DNA from: Mastigocoleus testarum BC008
GTDB lineage: Bacteria; Cyanobacteriota; Cyanobacteriia; Cyanobacteriales; Nostocaceae
DNA: 64,000 bases
Direction of reading: 5' to 3'
Assembly (NCBI RefSeq): GCF_001456025.1
Contig: NZ_LMTZ01000115.1
Location: forward strand, 6,352-70,351
Part shown: positions 1 to 9,884 of the stretch, piece after piece
How positions within the stretch are numbered: position 1 is the stretch's first letter
Layout of the letters: every line of letters starts with the position of its first letter
The notes under the pieces: generated by a model
Told to the model about the DNA's origin: nothing
What the model saw: the letters and a program-made list of their open reading frames with translations, nothing else
Databases searched by the model: none
Made by a program: the position numbers and the translations under genes

Positions 1-252
1 TTTTGACTTTTTACTTTTCACTTGCACATAGCGCCATATCTCTCAACTCTTAAGAAAACAAAAATCGATTATTACTTATTCTTATTACCAATTACCAATC
101 CCACTAATTCCCAATCCCCAATCCCCAATCCCCAATCCCTAATCCCCAATCCCTAATCCCCAATCCCTAATCCCCAATCCCCAATCGCCCAAATGCCCAT
201 ACACTCGTATCATGAAAATATGACAAAGGAAACCAAGTTTTAACAGCTTAAC
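1..252. repeat. Heptamer repeat tract upstream of the Tab2-like gene
   Basis: About 110 bases (roughly 85-190) are a short tandem array of the heptamer AATCCCC with AATCCCT variants, a kind of intergenic repeat common in Nostocales. The first 45 bases carry a copy of another dispersed repeat (CTTGCACATAGCGCCATA type, compare 33187 and 43247). No gene is seen. The promoter of the next gene probably lies at 190-250. Confidence 0.7.
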
Positions 253-1119
253 ATGGGCAGCATCTGGGAACTGGATTACTATTCCCGTCCAATTTTGGAT
301 GAGGATCAAAAAAAAGTTTGGGAAGTATTAATTTGCGAGAGTCCTCTGGATATCCGCACAAATACTGATTCTTTATTTCGATACGCCAAATACTGTTCTA
401 GTAAGACAGTAAATTCTGTATGGCTACGGACGGCGTTAGAAGAAGCAATTGAGAAAGCTGATAATACGCCAGTGAAAATCCGCTTTTTCCGCCGTCAAAT
501 GAACAATATGATTACTAAAGCCTGTAAAGATGTTGGCATCCCAGCACTACCCAGCCGACGTACTCTGTTACTCAACCAATGGCTGCAACAACGAATGGAA
601 GAAGTATATCCCCAAGAAGAGGGTTATAAAGCTGGTACTAATCCTTCGGTACGTTTGGATGCTCCTTTAGCGCAACGCTTACCAGATGCTTTAGAAGGTC
701 AACAATGGGGATTTGTAAACTTATCAGCTGCCGATTTCAATGATATGCCAGAGTGGGATATTGATTTTGGTGAAGCTTTTCCTCTAGAAATGGGAGGAAT
801 ATCCCCAGACACTCAAATTCCTGGAGTTTTAATATTTTCACAAAGAGCTTTACCTCTGGCGGGCTGGATGTCCGGTTTAGAAATGGCTTGGTTGAAATTT
901 TATAGCAGTCCCCAAGGTGAAAAATTGTTGTTGGAAACCGGTGCAACCGAAAGCTGGATTTTGGCAAATTTGGGCAATCCAAAAATCAAAGCAGAAGCTT
1001 CACGTTTTGAAGAAGCGAAACAAAAAGCTAATGGTATTCACTTTCTTGGGGTACAGTCCGATCCTAATTCTGAATCTTTTGCTGGTTTTTGGCTGTTACA
1101 AGAAGTCAATCTACCGTAA
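253..1119 (+). CDS. Tab2/Atab2-like protein (DUF1092)
   Basis: A 288-residue protein that I recognise as the cyanobacterial Tab2/Atab2 (DUF1092) family: it begins MGSIWELDYYSRPI and ends with the typical WLLQEV segment. In algae and plants the relatives (Tab2 of Chlamydomonas, ATAB2 of Arabidopsis) bind RNA and are needed for translation of photosystem I reaction-centre mRNA; in cyanobacteria the role is inferred. No signal peptide or membrane segment, so it should be cytosolic. The length is normal and the ATG is the only plausible start. It sits alone between a repeat tract and the PmbA-like gene, with no visible operon partner. Family assignment is firm, exact function uncertain. Confidence 0.85.
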   Translation: MGSIWELDYYSRPILDEDQKKVWEVLICESPLDIRTNTDSLFRYAKYCSSKTVNSVWLRTALEEAIEKADNTPVKIRFFRRQMNNMITKACKDVGIPALPSRRTLLLNQWLQQRMEEVYPQEEGYKAGTNPSVRLDAPLAQRLPDALEGQQWGFVNLSAADFNDMPEWDIDFGEAFPLEMGGISPDTQIPGVLIFSQRALPLAGWMSGLEMAWLKFYSSPQGEKLLLETGATESWILANLGNPKIKAEASRFEEAKQKANGIHFLGVQSDPNSESFAGFWLLQEVNLP

Positions 1120-1273
1120 ATTTATTTGGGGAATAGGGAATAGGAAATGAGTAAGGTGTTGAATAACGAAGGGGGTTTTTTCTAAAGTCTTTGTTTTGAT
1201 ACTAACTTTTACTCGATCCCTAAAGATGGAGCGTCACAATGCCCAATTCTCAATCGTACAGCCACTTGAAATC

Positions 1274-2587
1274 ATGCCTTCTGAAAATTTTTTACAAGAT
1301 ACCCTAGCAGAGGAATTACTAGAATTAGCCTTAAAATCTGGGGCAGAAGTAGCTGAAGTATATCAGTCGAAATCGCTTTCAAAACCGATATTTTTTGAGG
1401 CTAATCGTCTCAAACAAGTAGAAACCAGTCAATCTGAAGGAACTGCACTGCGGTTGTGGTGCAATGGACGCCCTGGACTGACGGTGGCTTATGGAACTGT
1501 CGAGTCACAAGCAATGGTACAAAGGGCGATCGCTTCCAGTAAACTTAACCAACCAGAAACAATTCAATTAGTCAGCAACTCCCAACCTGCTTATCCTGAC
1601 TTGGGTAAAAAAATTCCTGTAGAAAAAATGGTGGAGTGGGGCAAAAAAACAATTTCTCTGGTTCGCCAGACCTATCCAGAAGTTGTTTGCACTGGTGATT
1701 GGGAATGTGATACAGAAAATACCAGACTCATTAATACCCAAGGTTTAGATTGCCACTATACTGACACTACCCTCAGTTGTTTCCTTTCAGCTGAATGGGT
1801 ACGAGGTGATGATTTTTTAAGCGTTTCTGATGGTCAAACCGAACGGAATCAATTAAATCCCGAACGAGTAGCACAGCAAATTCTTCAGCGTTTATCTTGG
1901 GCGAAGGAAAATACTCAAGCTACCAATGGTAAATTTCCTGTTCTGTTTACTTCCAAAGCTGCTGATATGCTATGGGGAACCATACAAGCAGCCTTAAATG
2001 GTAAAAGGGTTTTAGAAAATGCTTCTCCCTGGGCTGAACGTATCGGTCAGCAGGTGATTTCTAATACCTTAACTGTTTTCCAAGATCCTCAAGCTGGTCC
2101 TTATAGCTGTCCTTTTGATGATGAAGGTCATCCCACCCAAGATCGCGTGTTTATTCGGGATGGAGTATTAAAAGATTTCTATTGCGATCGCATCACAGGA
2201 AATAATTTAGGTACCGGTACAACGGGTAACGGTTTTCGCCCAGGTTTGGGCAGCTATCCTTCTCCGGGTTTATTTAATTTCCTAATTCAACCGGGGTCGT
2301 TATCTCTTGAAGATTTAATCTCATACATGGATAATGGCTTGATTGTCGATCAAATGCTAGGTGGTGGTGGGGGGATTTCCGGCGATTTTGCCATTAATGT
2401 TGACTTGGGATACCAAGTACGTAACGGTGAAATTATTGGGCGAGTCAAAGATACTATGGTATCTGGAAATATATATACAGCCCTAAAACAAGTTGTAAAA
2501 TTAGGGGGAGACGCCGATTGGAATGGTTCTTGTTACACTCCATCCTTGATCGTCGATGGTTTATCTATCACCACAAAGAATCACTAA
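1274..2587 (+). CDS. TldD/PmbA family protein
   Basis: About 437 residues. The body is a TldD/PmbA fold: N-terminal part with 'EVYQSKSLSKPIFFEANRLK' and a C-terminal half with the 'PFDDEGHPTQDR' and 'GNGFRPGLG' segments of this family. TldD/PmbA pairs in bacteria process peptides (microcin B17 maturation, CcdA turnover); TldD carries the HExxxH zinc site and PmbA lacks it. I see no HExxxH here, so this is the PmbA-like, probably non-catalytic subunit; no TldD partner is adjacent. I chose ATG 1274 (MPSENF...) because homologous proteins begin there; the frame is open upstream to 1196 with another ATG at 1226. Confidence 0.82.
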   Translation: MPSENFLQDTLAEELLELALKSGAEVAEVYQSKSLSKPIFFEANRLKQVETSQSEGTALRLWCNGRPGLTVAYGTVESQAMVQRAIASSKLNQPETIQLVSNSQPAYPDLGKKIPVEKMVEWGKKTISLVRQTYPEVVCTGDWECDTENTRLINTQGLDCHYTDTTLSCFLSAEWVRGDDFLSVSDGQTERNQLNPERVAQQILQRLSWAKENTQATNGKFPVLFTSKAADMLWGTIQAALNGKRVLENASPWAERIGQQVISNTLTVFQDPQAGPYSCPFDDEGHPTQDRVFIRDGVLKDFYCDRITGNNLGTGTTGNGFRPGLGSYPSPGLFNFLIQPGSLSLEDLISYMDNGLIVDQMLGGGGGISGDFAINVDLGYQVRNGEIIGRVKDTMVSGNIYTALKQVVKLGGDADWNGSCYTPSLIVDGLSITTKNH

Positions 2588-2637
2588 AGCCTTTGTCGTA
2601 GTATGGTAGGTCTGTTGGTAATATACATAACTAACTT

Positions 2638-2680
2638 GGGGGTTGGCTAGCTATTTAATAAACTAATCCCCCTATTTTAG
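2638..2680 (+). terminator. Candidate terminator after the PmbA-like gene
   Basis: GGGGG at 2638-2642 can pair with CCCCC at 2668-2672, with partial pairing of the flanking TTGG/CTAA, followed by a T-rich stretch. The stem is imperfect, so this is a modest candidate. Confidence 0.4.
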
Positions 2681-2799
2681 ATTGATTCTTTTTATTCAAT
2701 CAGAGAAATATCGAAAAAGTGCTCTGGAAAAGCGTTATAGTTAATCTTATAACCTGCAACGTTAAAGCTGCGTCAATACTAACAAATAAAACGATTATT

Positions 2800-5742
2800 A
2801 TGTTTCCTCCTATGATGATTCAGTGGTTTTCTCGCCATTGGAAATCCAGAAGAGGTCTTCCCTTAGGTACTCGTAGCTTTGCTGCATATACAGAAGCGTC
2901 TGTTATTGGTATCTTTGCTGCCTTATCTGCAGTTTTTCTCAAAAATGGTTCGGGATGGCTCGGGACCATACGCGTTAGAGCAGCCTCCGATCTTCCTCCA
3001 TGGCTAGTCTTACCACTCATCGGTATTTCTCTTGGATTCTTTGCTGGCTGGATGGTTGAGAAGTTCGCTCCAGAGGCTGTAGGGGGTGGTATTCCTCGAA
3101 TAAAAGCATCTCTTATTTGCATTAAAACCAGGCTTTCCTGGCGAGTTGCATTTGTAAAATTATTTGCTTCTATTATCACTATTGGATCTGGAATTACAAT
3201 GGGACGACAAGCACCTACGGTCCATGTAGGTGCTTCTTTGGCTGGAGGTTTAAGTCGTTGGTTTCCAAATTCTCCAGTTCGCAGACGTCAAATGATTACA
3301 GCAGGTGCAGCTGCAGGGTTAGCAGCTGCATTTAATGCACCTATCTCTGGTGTATTGTTCGTAATTGAAGAGTTACTTCATGATTTATCAGGATTAACTC
3401 TGGGTACCGCCATCATAGCTTCTTTTATTGGTGGGGTTGTCTCTCGTCTGTTGGGTGGTAACAACCTGGATTTAAATATCGAATTTACACAATACAGTAG
3501 TAGTTTTTCCCTTCCCGAAATTCCCTTTTATTTACTTTTAGGGTTACTTGCTGGAATATTTGCTGCTTTATTCCATCACTCTCTCTTATTTAGCATCAAT
3601 GTACATAAAAGGTTCAAAATTAGTCTGTCGTGGCGAGTTGCTTTAGTTGGATTAATTTGTGGAATTGTTATTGCGTTCCTCCCAGAACATTTTCGGAATA
3701 ATGCTGGTTTACGGGAATTCATGACCACAGGTGAATTAAGTATCTTTAAAGCTGCGGCTGTTTTTGTCACTCATTTTTGCCTAACTTCTATAGCCTTTGG
3801 TTCCGGTGCACCTGCTGGTTTATTTGGTCCGAGCTTGATCCTAGGTTCTAGTCTCGGTTATGGAATTGGTAGAATTGCAGAATTATTAATACCAAGTATA
3901 TCCCCAACCACTTATGCTTTAGCGGGAATGGGAGCATTTTTTAGTGGTTTTTCTAAAGTACCAATTACAGCGATTGTAATTATCTTTGAAATGACCGGAG
4001 ATTTTAACTTGGTCTTACCTTTGATGATTGGTTCGGTAATATCCTATATTATCGCAGATAAAATAGCTCCTGGTTCTTTAAACGATAAGCTTTTGCAATT
4101 GAAAGGTTCCAAAATCCAAAAGCAAAATTCTACAGAAAATGTTTTAAGCAAGTTAACAGTTGAAGATGTCATGCACTACCCAGTAGAGACCCTGGATGCT
4201 GACATGAGCTATGGGGAAGCTTTTCAAAGATTTTCCAATTCTCCGTATCGGGGTTTTCCTGTTTTGGAATCTGGGAAATTAGTAGGAGTAATTACACAAA
4301 TAGATATACACAAAACAGATTCGACCCGTCTCCGTAACGAGAATGCGACTGTCAGGGAAATCATGACTTCTAAGCCAATTACAGTAACTCCTACCCAAAA
4401 TCTTAGTAGTGTTTTGTGTATATTAGATCGCTATGAAATTACTCGCTTACCAGTATTAGAGTGTAAAAGATTAGTAGGAATTATTACCCGTACTGATATT
4501 ATTCGGGCAACCGCCAAGCATTTCAACGGTGAGCCAGAAAATATCAAATCCCAAGAAGAACCATCATACGTGGTATATCAAACTCAATCACCCAGTATTG
4601 GTACGGGTAGATTGTTGGTACCGATCGCAAATCCTGAAACTGCTAACACCTTAGTGAAAATAGCAACTGCTATTGCTCGTGAGAAAAATTACGAGATAGA
4701 GTATTTGCAAATAATAATTGTCCCTCCTGGTCATCTTCCATCTGAGACGGAAATAGAGGATACAACAATTGGCGAGTTCATCGAAAAAGCACAAAATTTA
4801 GCTAAAAACACCCTAAATTATAAAATTCCCGTACACACTCAAATTCGGGTTGCGAATAATGTCGCCCAAACAATTTTAGAAGCGATCCAAGAACGTCACA
4901 TTGACCTACTACTAATGGGATGGAAGGGAAATACAAGTACCCCCGGTAAGATTTTTGGAAATACCGTCGATAGGATTATTCGCAAAGCAACCTGCGAAGT
5001 TATTGTTGTCAAGCCAGCCAATAAAAATAACACCAAACTTAAGTCTATTTTATCAACTGAATTTGATTCCTTCCCTGTAAGTCCTTCTTTCCAAAGTTGG
5101 CTGATTCCTACAGCAGGTGGTCTGAATGCAAAAGCAGGAATAGATTTATTACCAGCATTGGTAACTCTAGCCAAAAAACCGAAAATTTGTTTAACTCGCG
5201 TTGTTAAACCATCTGAAGATAAACCAGATATGAAACCCTTGGAAGAAACAGTTCGTGATTTAGTTAAAACTCGAGAATCTTCAAGTGAGGTAATTGCTGC
5301 ACCGATAAAAGCAAAATCTGTACCTGCAGGTATTATCGAACTGGCGAACAAAAAACATTATGATGTTGTGGTAGTTGGCGCTTCTCAGGAAGGAATGCTA
5401 TCTATCAAACAAAATATTCCTGATACAATTGCTCTTAATGTTGATAGTACAGTGATTCTGGTTCGGGGAACGATTAATGATAGAGAATTACATTTTGGTG
5501 AGGTAGAAACAAAAAGCCAAAATTCAGAACAGACAACCTCATCAATAACAAGTATGAGTCAGGAGTCACGACAAACCGCATCTTTACCTGCTACCAAAAG
5601 TTTGAAATCACAACAGGTTAGGTTATTAAAGAACGGTAGTAGTCAGAAATCAGGACAGACTGCATATTTACAGCAGAGGTCAACGAAATTTGGCGTAAAA
5701 GTTGGAAGAGGAAGAAGTCAGGATTCAGAAGAGAAGAACTGA
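2800..5742 (+). CDS. ClC-family anion transporter/channel with CBS pair and two UspA domains
   Basis: About 980 residues from ATG 2800 (MFPPMM...); the frame is open to GTG 2719, but the region before 2800 does not look like family sequence. Order: ClC membrane core (about 20-425), tandem CBS domains (about 455-585), then two UspA-type domains (about 610-760 and 780-895), then a disordered Ser/Gln-rich tail. ClC signatures seen: GGGIP (selectivity loop), GRQAPTV, and GSGAPAGLFGP. In CLC transporters the GREGP glutamate is the gating/proton glutamate; here it is Gln, about residue 137. The helix-R tyrosine of the usual S-I-Y-D motif appears as S-L-N-D. The first Usp domain has a near-canonical ATP loop (GWKG...FGNT). 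Inner-membrane anion transport, probably nucleotide- or stress-regulated. The tail (5510-5742) is built from AGTCAGG-like repeats. It converges on the next gene with only 15 bp between stops. Confidence 0.9.
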   Translation: MFPPMMIQWFSRHWKSRRGLPLGTRSFAAYTEASVIGIFAALSAVFLKNGSGWLGTIRVRAASDLPPWLVLPLIGISLGFFAGWMVEKFAPEAVGGGIPRIKASLICIKTRLSWRVAFVKLFASIITIGSGITMGRQAPTVHVGASLAGGLSRWFPNSPVRRRQMITAGAAAGLAAAFNAPISGVLFVIEELLHDLSGLTLGTAIIASFIGGVVSRLLGGNNLDLNIEFTQYSSSFSLPEIPFYLLLGLLAGIFAALFHHSLLFSINVHKRFKISLSWRVALVGLICGIVIAFLPEHFRNNAGLREFMTTGELSIFKAAAVFVTHFCLTSIAFGSGAPAGLFGPSLILGSSLGYGIGRIAELLIPSISPTTYALAGMGAFFSGFSKVPITAIVIIFEMTGDFNLVLPLMIGSVISYIIADKIAPGSLNDKLLQLKGSKIQKQNSTENVLSKLTVEDVMHYPVETLDADMSYGEAFQRFSNSPYRGFPVLESGKLVGVITQIDIHKTDSTRLRNENATVREIMTSKPITVTPTQNLSSVLCILDRYEITRLPVLECKRLVGIITRTDIIRATAKHFNGEPENIKSQEEPSYVVYQTQSPSIGTGRLLVPIANPETANTLVKIATAIAREKNYEIEYLQIIIVPPGHLPSETEIEDTTIGEFIEKAQNLAKNTLNYKIPVHTQIRVANNVAQTILEAIQERHIDLLLMGWKGNTSTPGKIFGNTVDRIIRKATCEVIVVKPANKNNTKLKSILSTEFDSFPVSPSFQSWLIPTAGGLNAKAGIDLLPALVTLAKKPKICLTRVVKPSEDKPDMKPLEETVRDLVKTRESSSEVIAAPIKAKSVPAGIIELANKKHYDVVVVGASQEGMLSIKQNIPDTIALNVDSTVILVRGTINDRELHFGEVETKSQNSEQTTSSITSMSQESRQTASLPATKSLKSQQVRLLKNGSSQKSGQTAYLQQRSTKFGVKVGRGRSQDSEEKN

Positions 5743-5757
5743 TTTCCCAACCCCCAA

Positions 5758-7770
5758 CTAAAGTTGCCAAATTTTCACAATATTTTCGGCGCTACCACCA
5801 CCAGCAATTTTTTTCCCATCTTTACTGGTGGCTACAGAGTATATGTAACCGACATCTTTTTTGAGGGTATTAATTAGTTTTCCAGTTTTTACATCCCACA
5901 ATTTAATAGTATTATCATTGCTACCACTAACAAGTATTTGATCTTCTTCAGATTGGCTGTCAGTTTTACCAGGTATGTAAGCAACTGAATTTACTTTATC
6001 TGTATGTCCTTGGAGAGTATTACTTACTTTTCCGGCAGCTAAATTCCATACTTTCACCGTTTTATCTCTACTTGCGGAAGCTAATGTTTTTCCATCAGGA
6101 GCAAAAGCAACAGAAAATACTTTATCTTTATGTGCTTTAAATGTGCGAATTTTCTCTCCCGTCTCCACATTCCATAATTTTATGCTTTTGTCCCAACTAC
6201 CAGAAGCTAAAGTAAAACCATCGGGAGAAAAATCCACAGAATTTACTGCTGCAGAATGTCCCTTCAATGTTCGGATTTCCTCCCCTGTAGCCACATTCCA
6301 TAGTTTGATGGTGCTATCGACACTACTGGAAGCTAAAGTTGTACCATCTTTACTAAAAGCAACGGAGATGACTCCCTGTAAATGTCCTTTGAGCGTACGA
6401 ATTTCTTTACCAGTTGATAAATCCCAAAGTTTAATGGTTTTATCGTTACCACTACTGGCAAGAATTTTACCATCTGGGCTAAAAGCCACATCCCAAATCC
6501 ATCCAGAATGACCCTCAATAGTCCGAATTATTTCCCTGTTGGCTACATCCCAAACTTTGATAGTCTTATCATCACTACCACTAGCAAGTTTATCTCCCTG
6601 GGGAGAAAAGTTAACCGCATTTACATCACTTGCATGTCCTACTAATGTAAATACCGAAGAGTTGTTAACAAATAATCCAGGTGGTATTAAAGGAATTTGT
6701 GGTGGATTGAAAAACCAAAAAACTCCTCCACCCAAAGTTAATAAAATCAATCCACCATTAACCAACCATCGCTTTTTAAGTTTTTTCTGTACCTGTACTG
6801 TTGCTTCATTTGAGTTTCTCGGTACGGAGCTAAGTAATGTTGTCGCAACTGAAGCTGATACTTGTTGAGGTACTAAATCTTTAAGAACTCGATCCGCGGA
6901 TTGATAACGTTCTTTAATATCTACTTTGAGTAATTTGTCAATTACTTCGCCCAATTCCATCGAGATGGGAATCCCTTGTCCATTGGAACCATTAAAGTGT
7001 TTTCGCCAGGTTGTAATCCAAGCATAACCCTTTTCCATCCATTGCTTGGATGGAGAAACACCTGTTAGCAGAAAAAAGCAACTTGCACCCAAACTGAATA
7101 GATCGCTAGCAGGATAAGCTTTTCCGTCTTGCATTTGCTCGACAGGAGTATAACCATGGGAACCAATACTTGTCCCTTTATTCTTGACAGTCGTTGTTAA
7201 AAGCTTAGAAGCACCAAAGTCGATCAACACATGCTTCCCATCATTCTCGCGGATAATAACATTTTGTGGCTTAATATCTCTGTGAATTACTCCTTTCTCG
7301 TGAATAAATTTCAGAACAGGTAATAAATCCAATAACAGCTTGCGAATTTCAGGTTCTCTAAACCTTCCATTCTCTTGCATGCGTTGTAGTAAGTTGTTTC
7401 CCTTAATAAACTGTTGTACTAAATATAAATAACCATCTTGCTCAAAATAAGCCAACAAATTGGGTATCTGTGGGTGTTCTCCCAACTCTTGCAGACGCTG
7501 AGCTTCTTCCTTAAAAAGTTTTACCGCTTTTTTTAAAGTTGATTGATTCTGGACTTTTGGTGCAAGCTGTTTAACAACGCACTGCTCGTTTAATTTGTCT
7601 ATATCTTCTGCCAGATAGGTGATACTAAACCCACCTTCAACAGAAAGCCGTTTTACAATCCGATAGCGACCTCTGAGCAAAGGTATCAATGGTGTCTGAC
7701 AATTTTGGCAACATTGATTCCCATCCGGGTTCATTGGGTTTTGGCAATCGGGATTCAGGCAGCAGATCAT
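5758..7770 (-). CDS. Ser/Thr protein kinase with C-terminal WD40 propeller
   Basis: 670 residues. A Cys cluster at the N terminus (CC at 3-4, C9, C20-21, C24) looks like a zinc ribbon. Kinase domain about 36-300: catalytic Lys67 (VVKQL), HRD 163-165 in HRDIKPQN, DFG 184-186. The glycine loop reads EGGFSIT, less regular than in the paralogues (EGGFGRT). A membrane helix follows at about 335-354, then seven WD40 repeats (about 376-670), presumably periplasmic or outside, so that a propeller sensor is tied across the membrane to a cytosolic kinase. All catalytic residues are present, so it is probably active. It is one of three kinase-WD40 paralogues in 11 kb on this strand; substrates are unknown. 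Confidence 0.93.
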   Translation of the reverse strand: MICCLNPDCQNPMNPDGNQCCQNCQTPLIPLLRGRYRIVKRLSVEGGFSITYLAEDIDKLNEQCVVKQLAPKVQNQSTLKKAVKLFKEEAQRLQELGEHPQIPNLLAYFEQDGYLYLVQQFIKGNNLLQRMQENGRFREPEIRKLLLDLLPVLKFIHEKGVIHRDIKPQNVIIRENDGKHVLIDFGASKLLTTTVKNKGTSIGSHGYTPVEQMQDGKAYPASDLFSLGASCFFLLTGVSPSKQWMEKGYAWITTWRKHFNGSNGQGIPISMELGEVIDKLLKVDIKERYQSADRVLKDLVPQQVSASVATTLLSSVPRNSNEATVQVQKKLKKRWLVNGGLILLTLGGGVFWFFNPPQIPLIPPGLFVNNSSVFTLVGHASDVNAVNFSPQGDKLASGSDDKTIKVWDVANREIIRTIEGHSGWIWDVAFSPDGKILASSGNDKTIKLWDLSTGKEIRTLKGHLQGVISVAFSKDGTTLASSSVDSTIKLWNVATGEEIRTLKGHSAAVNSVDFSPDGFTLASGSWDKSIKLWNVETGEKIRTFKAHKDKVFSVAFAPDGKTLASASRDKTVKVWNLAAGKVSNTLQGHTDKVNSVAYIPGKTDSQSEEDQILVSGSNDNTIKLWDVKTGKLINTLKKDVGYIYSVATSKDGKKIAGGGSAENIVKIWQL

Positions 7771-8402
7771 ACTGGGAATCCATCCGTGTTTCGAGTATAA
7801 GTTAATTCGTATCAGAGATTTGTTGCGATCGAAATGCTCAACCTATTTCTTTTTATAAAAGAAAAAGACACAGCTATAGCATAGGCGAAATTAGGGCAAG
7901 TTTCAATTATAAGATTTACCTGTAAAGTTTAATCACAATTCTAAATCATACATTAATAATTATTCCAAGTAGTCCGTATCATCCGATAGTTGTAAAAATT
8001 ACTATATTTCTATATCTCTGGGTGAAGAAATTGGAGTAACTCTCTACTCTTCGGTACTTAGTGTGACAATCCCAAATCTGACATACTGTCATTTGCTGAC
8101 ACCAAGTCACAATTATAATTGCTATGATTAGCAGTTAAAAAAATAAACTGATGTTTTTGGTAATATCCAATGTAATATAAAAAAACTAAATTTGGAGAAT
8201 GTTTGAAAATTAATAAATTAGACCAGGTTGTCGTTAGCTTCATCTAAAATATAAAATCCTTTTTAAAAGGGATAAAACTCCTAAAAAGTCTTAATTAGTT
8301 TGAAGGATATTTATCAAATATTCTCTAAATAAAAATGTAATAAGTTATTGCAATGTGCCATATTCATAAGGTTCATATTCATAAGTAAAATCAAGTAAAA
8401 AT
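7771..8402. other. AT-rich intergenic region, divergent promoters
   Basis: 632 bp between the divergently transcribed kinase gene and the PPC-domain gene. It is AT-rich and must hold both promoters. A 61-codon frame here has no recognisable features. I see no stable hairpin, repeat array or RNA gene. Confidence 0.5.
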
Positions 8403-9749
8403 ATGAATTTAAAAAGTGACAAAGAATATTGTCGTAAATTTGATTTGAAGTTTTTTGATTTTAGGTTTTTAGAGTTTAGATTTAAGTTTAGATTCGTTAT
8501 TTCTTTGTTTAGTAGCTTTTTACTTGCTAGTTATTCTCTACCTGTAAACGCTTTAATGGTAGAAATATTAGATGATAAAAACACCTTACTTATAGCTAAA
8601 ACACCTGATGAGAGACCGGAAATAGTACAACAAGGTATAGAAGAAATACCTGTAATCAATCCACCACAAACATCTGAAACGCCACAACAGCCTTCACAAG
8701 CCCCAGAAGAAACTACACCAACAAGCCCTCCAGCAACAAACCCTCCAGCAACAAACCCTCCAGCAACAAACCCTCCACCATCATCGAATACCATAGAACC
8801 TACTTCTCCAGTACCAGCACCTGGAACAGCTGCACCTAGGACACCAACACCCAGGACACCAACACCCAGGACACCAACACCTAGGACACCAAGACGCCCT
8901 GCACCTGGAACTGGAACAGCAACACCCACTCGTCGTCCTACACCTGGAGCACCAAGACGCCCGGTCAGAACACAACCCAGGAAGCAACAACCAAATGTCC
9001 AACCTCAAATACCTCGTGAAAATCCGAGAATCTCGCCTCTTGTTCTTTCTGAGGAGATTAATTACCGCCAGCTTAATTATGTAGATATTGCTTTAGGAGT
9101 TTTAGCTCCAGGTGACTATGAACATAATGGCAGACACTTCCATTTTTACCAGTTCGAGGGTAGAGAAAATCAACTGATTCAAATTAGGTTGCTTGGTAGT
9201 GGAGATCGACGTAGGTCTAGTAATTTAAGCATGCAACCACTAATGTATTTGCTTGACCCTGATGGTAACGTAATTTTGAGACGAGGTGGTGGAATTGGTC
9301 CCGGTTCAAGAGATGCTTTTGAATTTGTTCGGCTACCAGCTGATGGTACTTACGTCGTTGGTGTAACTACTCGTAATCCAGGAGATACGGGTCGTTACAG
9401 TTTAGCGCTAAGAAACGATAGAGCTAGTTATACTGTTGATGAGAAAGATAACTTAAGTGCTACCGGTCCAATTTTAAGAAGAAATCGTAGCCCTTACAAT
9501 GTTTCTCGGTTTGAAGGTGAGAAAGGTCAGCTTGTTAGTGTTCGTGTAGATAGCACCTTTGAAGAATTTTCTCCTTACGTAGTATTGCTTGACTCCCAAG
9601 GAAAAATCGTTGCAACGAATAATGATAGGGATGGAAAATTTAGTGCTCTAATAGATCGAGCCAAGTTACCAGAAGATGGAACTTATTACGTTGTCGTAAC
9701 TTCAGTTTCTCCAGGACAAGCAGGAGCTTACAGACTGACGATTTTTTAA
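8403..9749 (+). CDS. Secreted protein with Pro/Thr-rich linker and two PPC (pre-peptidase C-terminal) domains
   Basis: 448 residues. An unusually long, Phe/Arg-rich N-terminal region precedes one hydrophobic segment (about 36-52) ending in PVNA, read as a signal sequence. Residues about 85-220 are low-complexity: three PPATN repeats, then four RTPTP-like repeats, then more Pro/Arg/Gln-rich sequence. Two PPC-type beta domains follow: about 230-340 ('GVLAPGDYE...FYQFEG') and 345-448 ('VSRFEGEKGQLVSV ... AYRLTIF'). PPC domains normally flank secreted proteases or mediate surface interaction; no catalytic domain is present. Probably a cell-surface or cell-wall protein. It sits inside the WD40-kinase cluster but on the opposite strand. 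No other in-frame ATG lies before the hydrophobic segment. Confidence 0.8.
   Translation: MNLKSDKEYCRKFDLKFFDFRFLEFRFKFRFVISLFSSFLLASYSLPVNALMVEILDDKNTLLIAKTPDERPEIVQQGIEEIPVINPPQTSETPQQPSQAPEETTPTSPPATNPPATNPPATNPPPSSNTIEPTSPVPAPGTAAPRTPTPRTPTPRTPTPRTPRRPAPGTGTATPTRRPTPGAPRRPVRTQPRKQQPNVQPQIPRENPRISPLVLSEEINYRQLNYVDIALGVLAPGDYEHNGRHFHFYQFEGRENQLIQIRLLGSGDRRRSSNLSMQPLMYLLDPDGNVILRRGGGIGPGSRDAFEFVRLPADGTYVVGVTTRNPGDTGRYSLALRNDRASYTVDEKDNLSATGPILRRNRSPYNVSRFEGEKGQLVSVRVDSTFEEFSPYVVLLDSQGKIVATNNDRDGKFSALIDRAKLPEDGTYYVVVTSVSPGQAGAYRLTIF
8726..8892 (+). repeat. 15-bp tandem repeats coding for PPATN and RTPTP units
   Basis: CCCTCCAGCAACAAA is repeated three times at 8726-8773. A second 15-mer, AGGACACCAACACCC, repeats about four times at 8838-8892. 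Both stay in frame and encode the disordered linker of the PPC protein; copy number could change by slippage without breaking the frame. Confidence 0.85.
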
Positions 9750-9750
9750 C

Positions 9751-9880
9751 AGTTTATGGCTAACGCTACGCCCTTACGGGCTACAGTTAACAGTTAACAG
9801 TTATCAATAACGATTAATTGGTGATGCGAAAAAATAACAATCACCCATTACCCATTACCCATTACCCATTACCAATTACC
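9751..9880. repeat. Dispersed palindromic repeat and heptamer tract
   Basis: 9751-9800 carries AGTTTATGGCTAACGCTACG-type sequence ending in AGTTAACAGTTAACAG; a closely similar copy lies at 48964-49020. At about 9840-9880 a CCCATTA/CCAATTA heptamer array follows. Both lie between convergent genes. Confidence 0.75.
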
Positions 9881-9884
9881 GACA

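Noticed and set aside
8058..8243. 61-codon minus-strand frame
   Set aside because: Lies in AT-rich promoter DNA with no start signals or family resemblance.
8531..8929. 132-codon Gly/Val-rich minus-strand frame
   Set aside because: Shadow of the Pro/Thr repeats in the PPC gene on the other strand.
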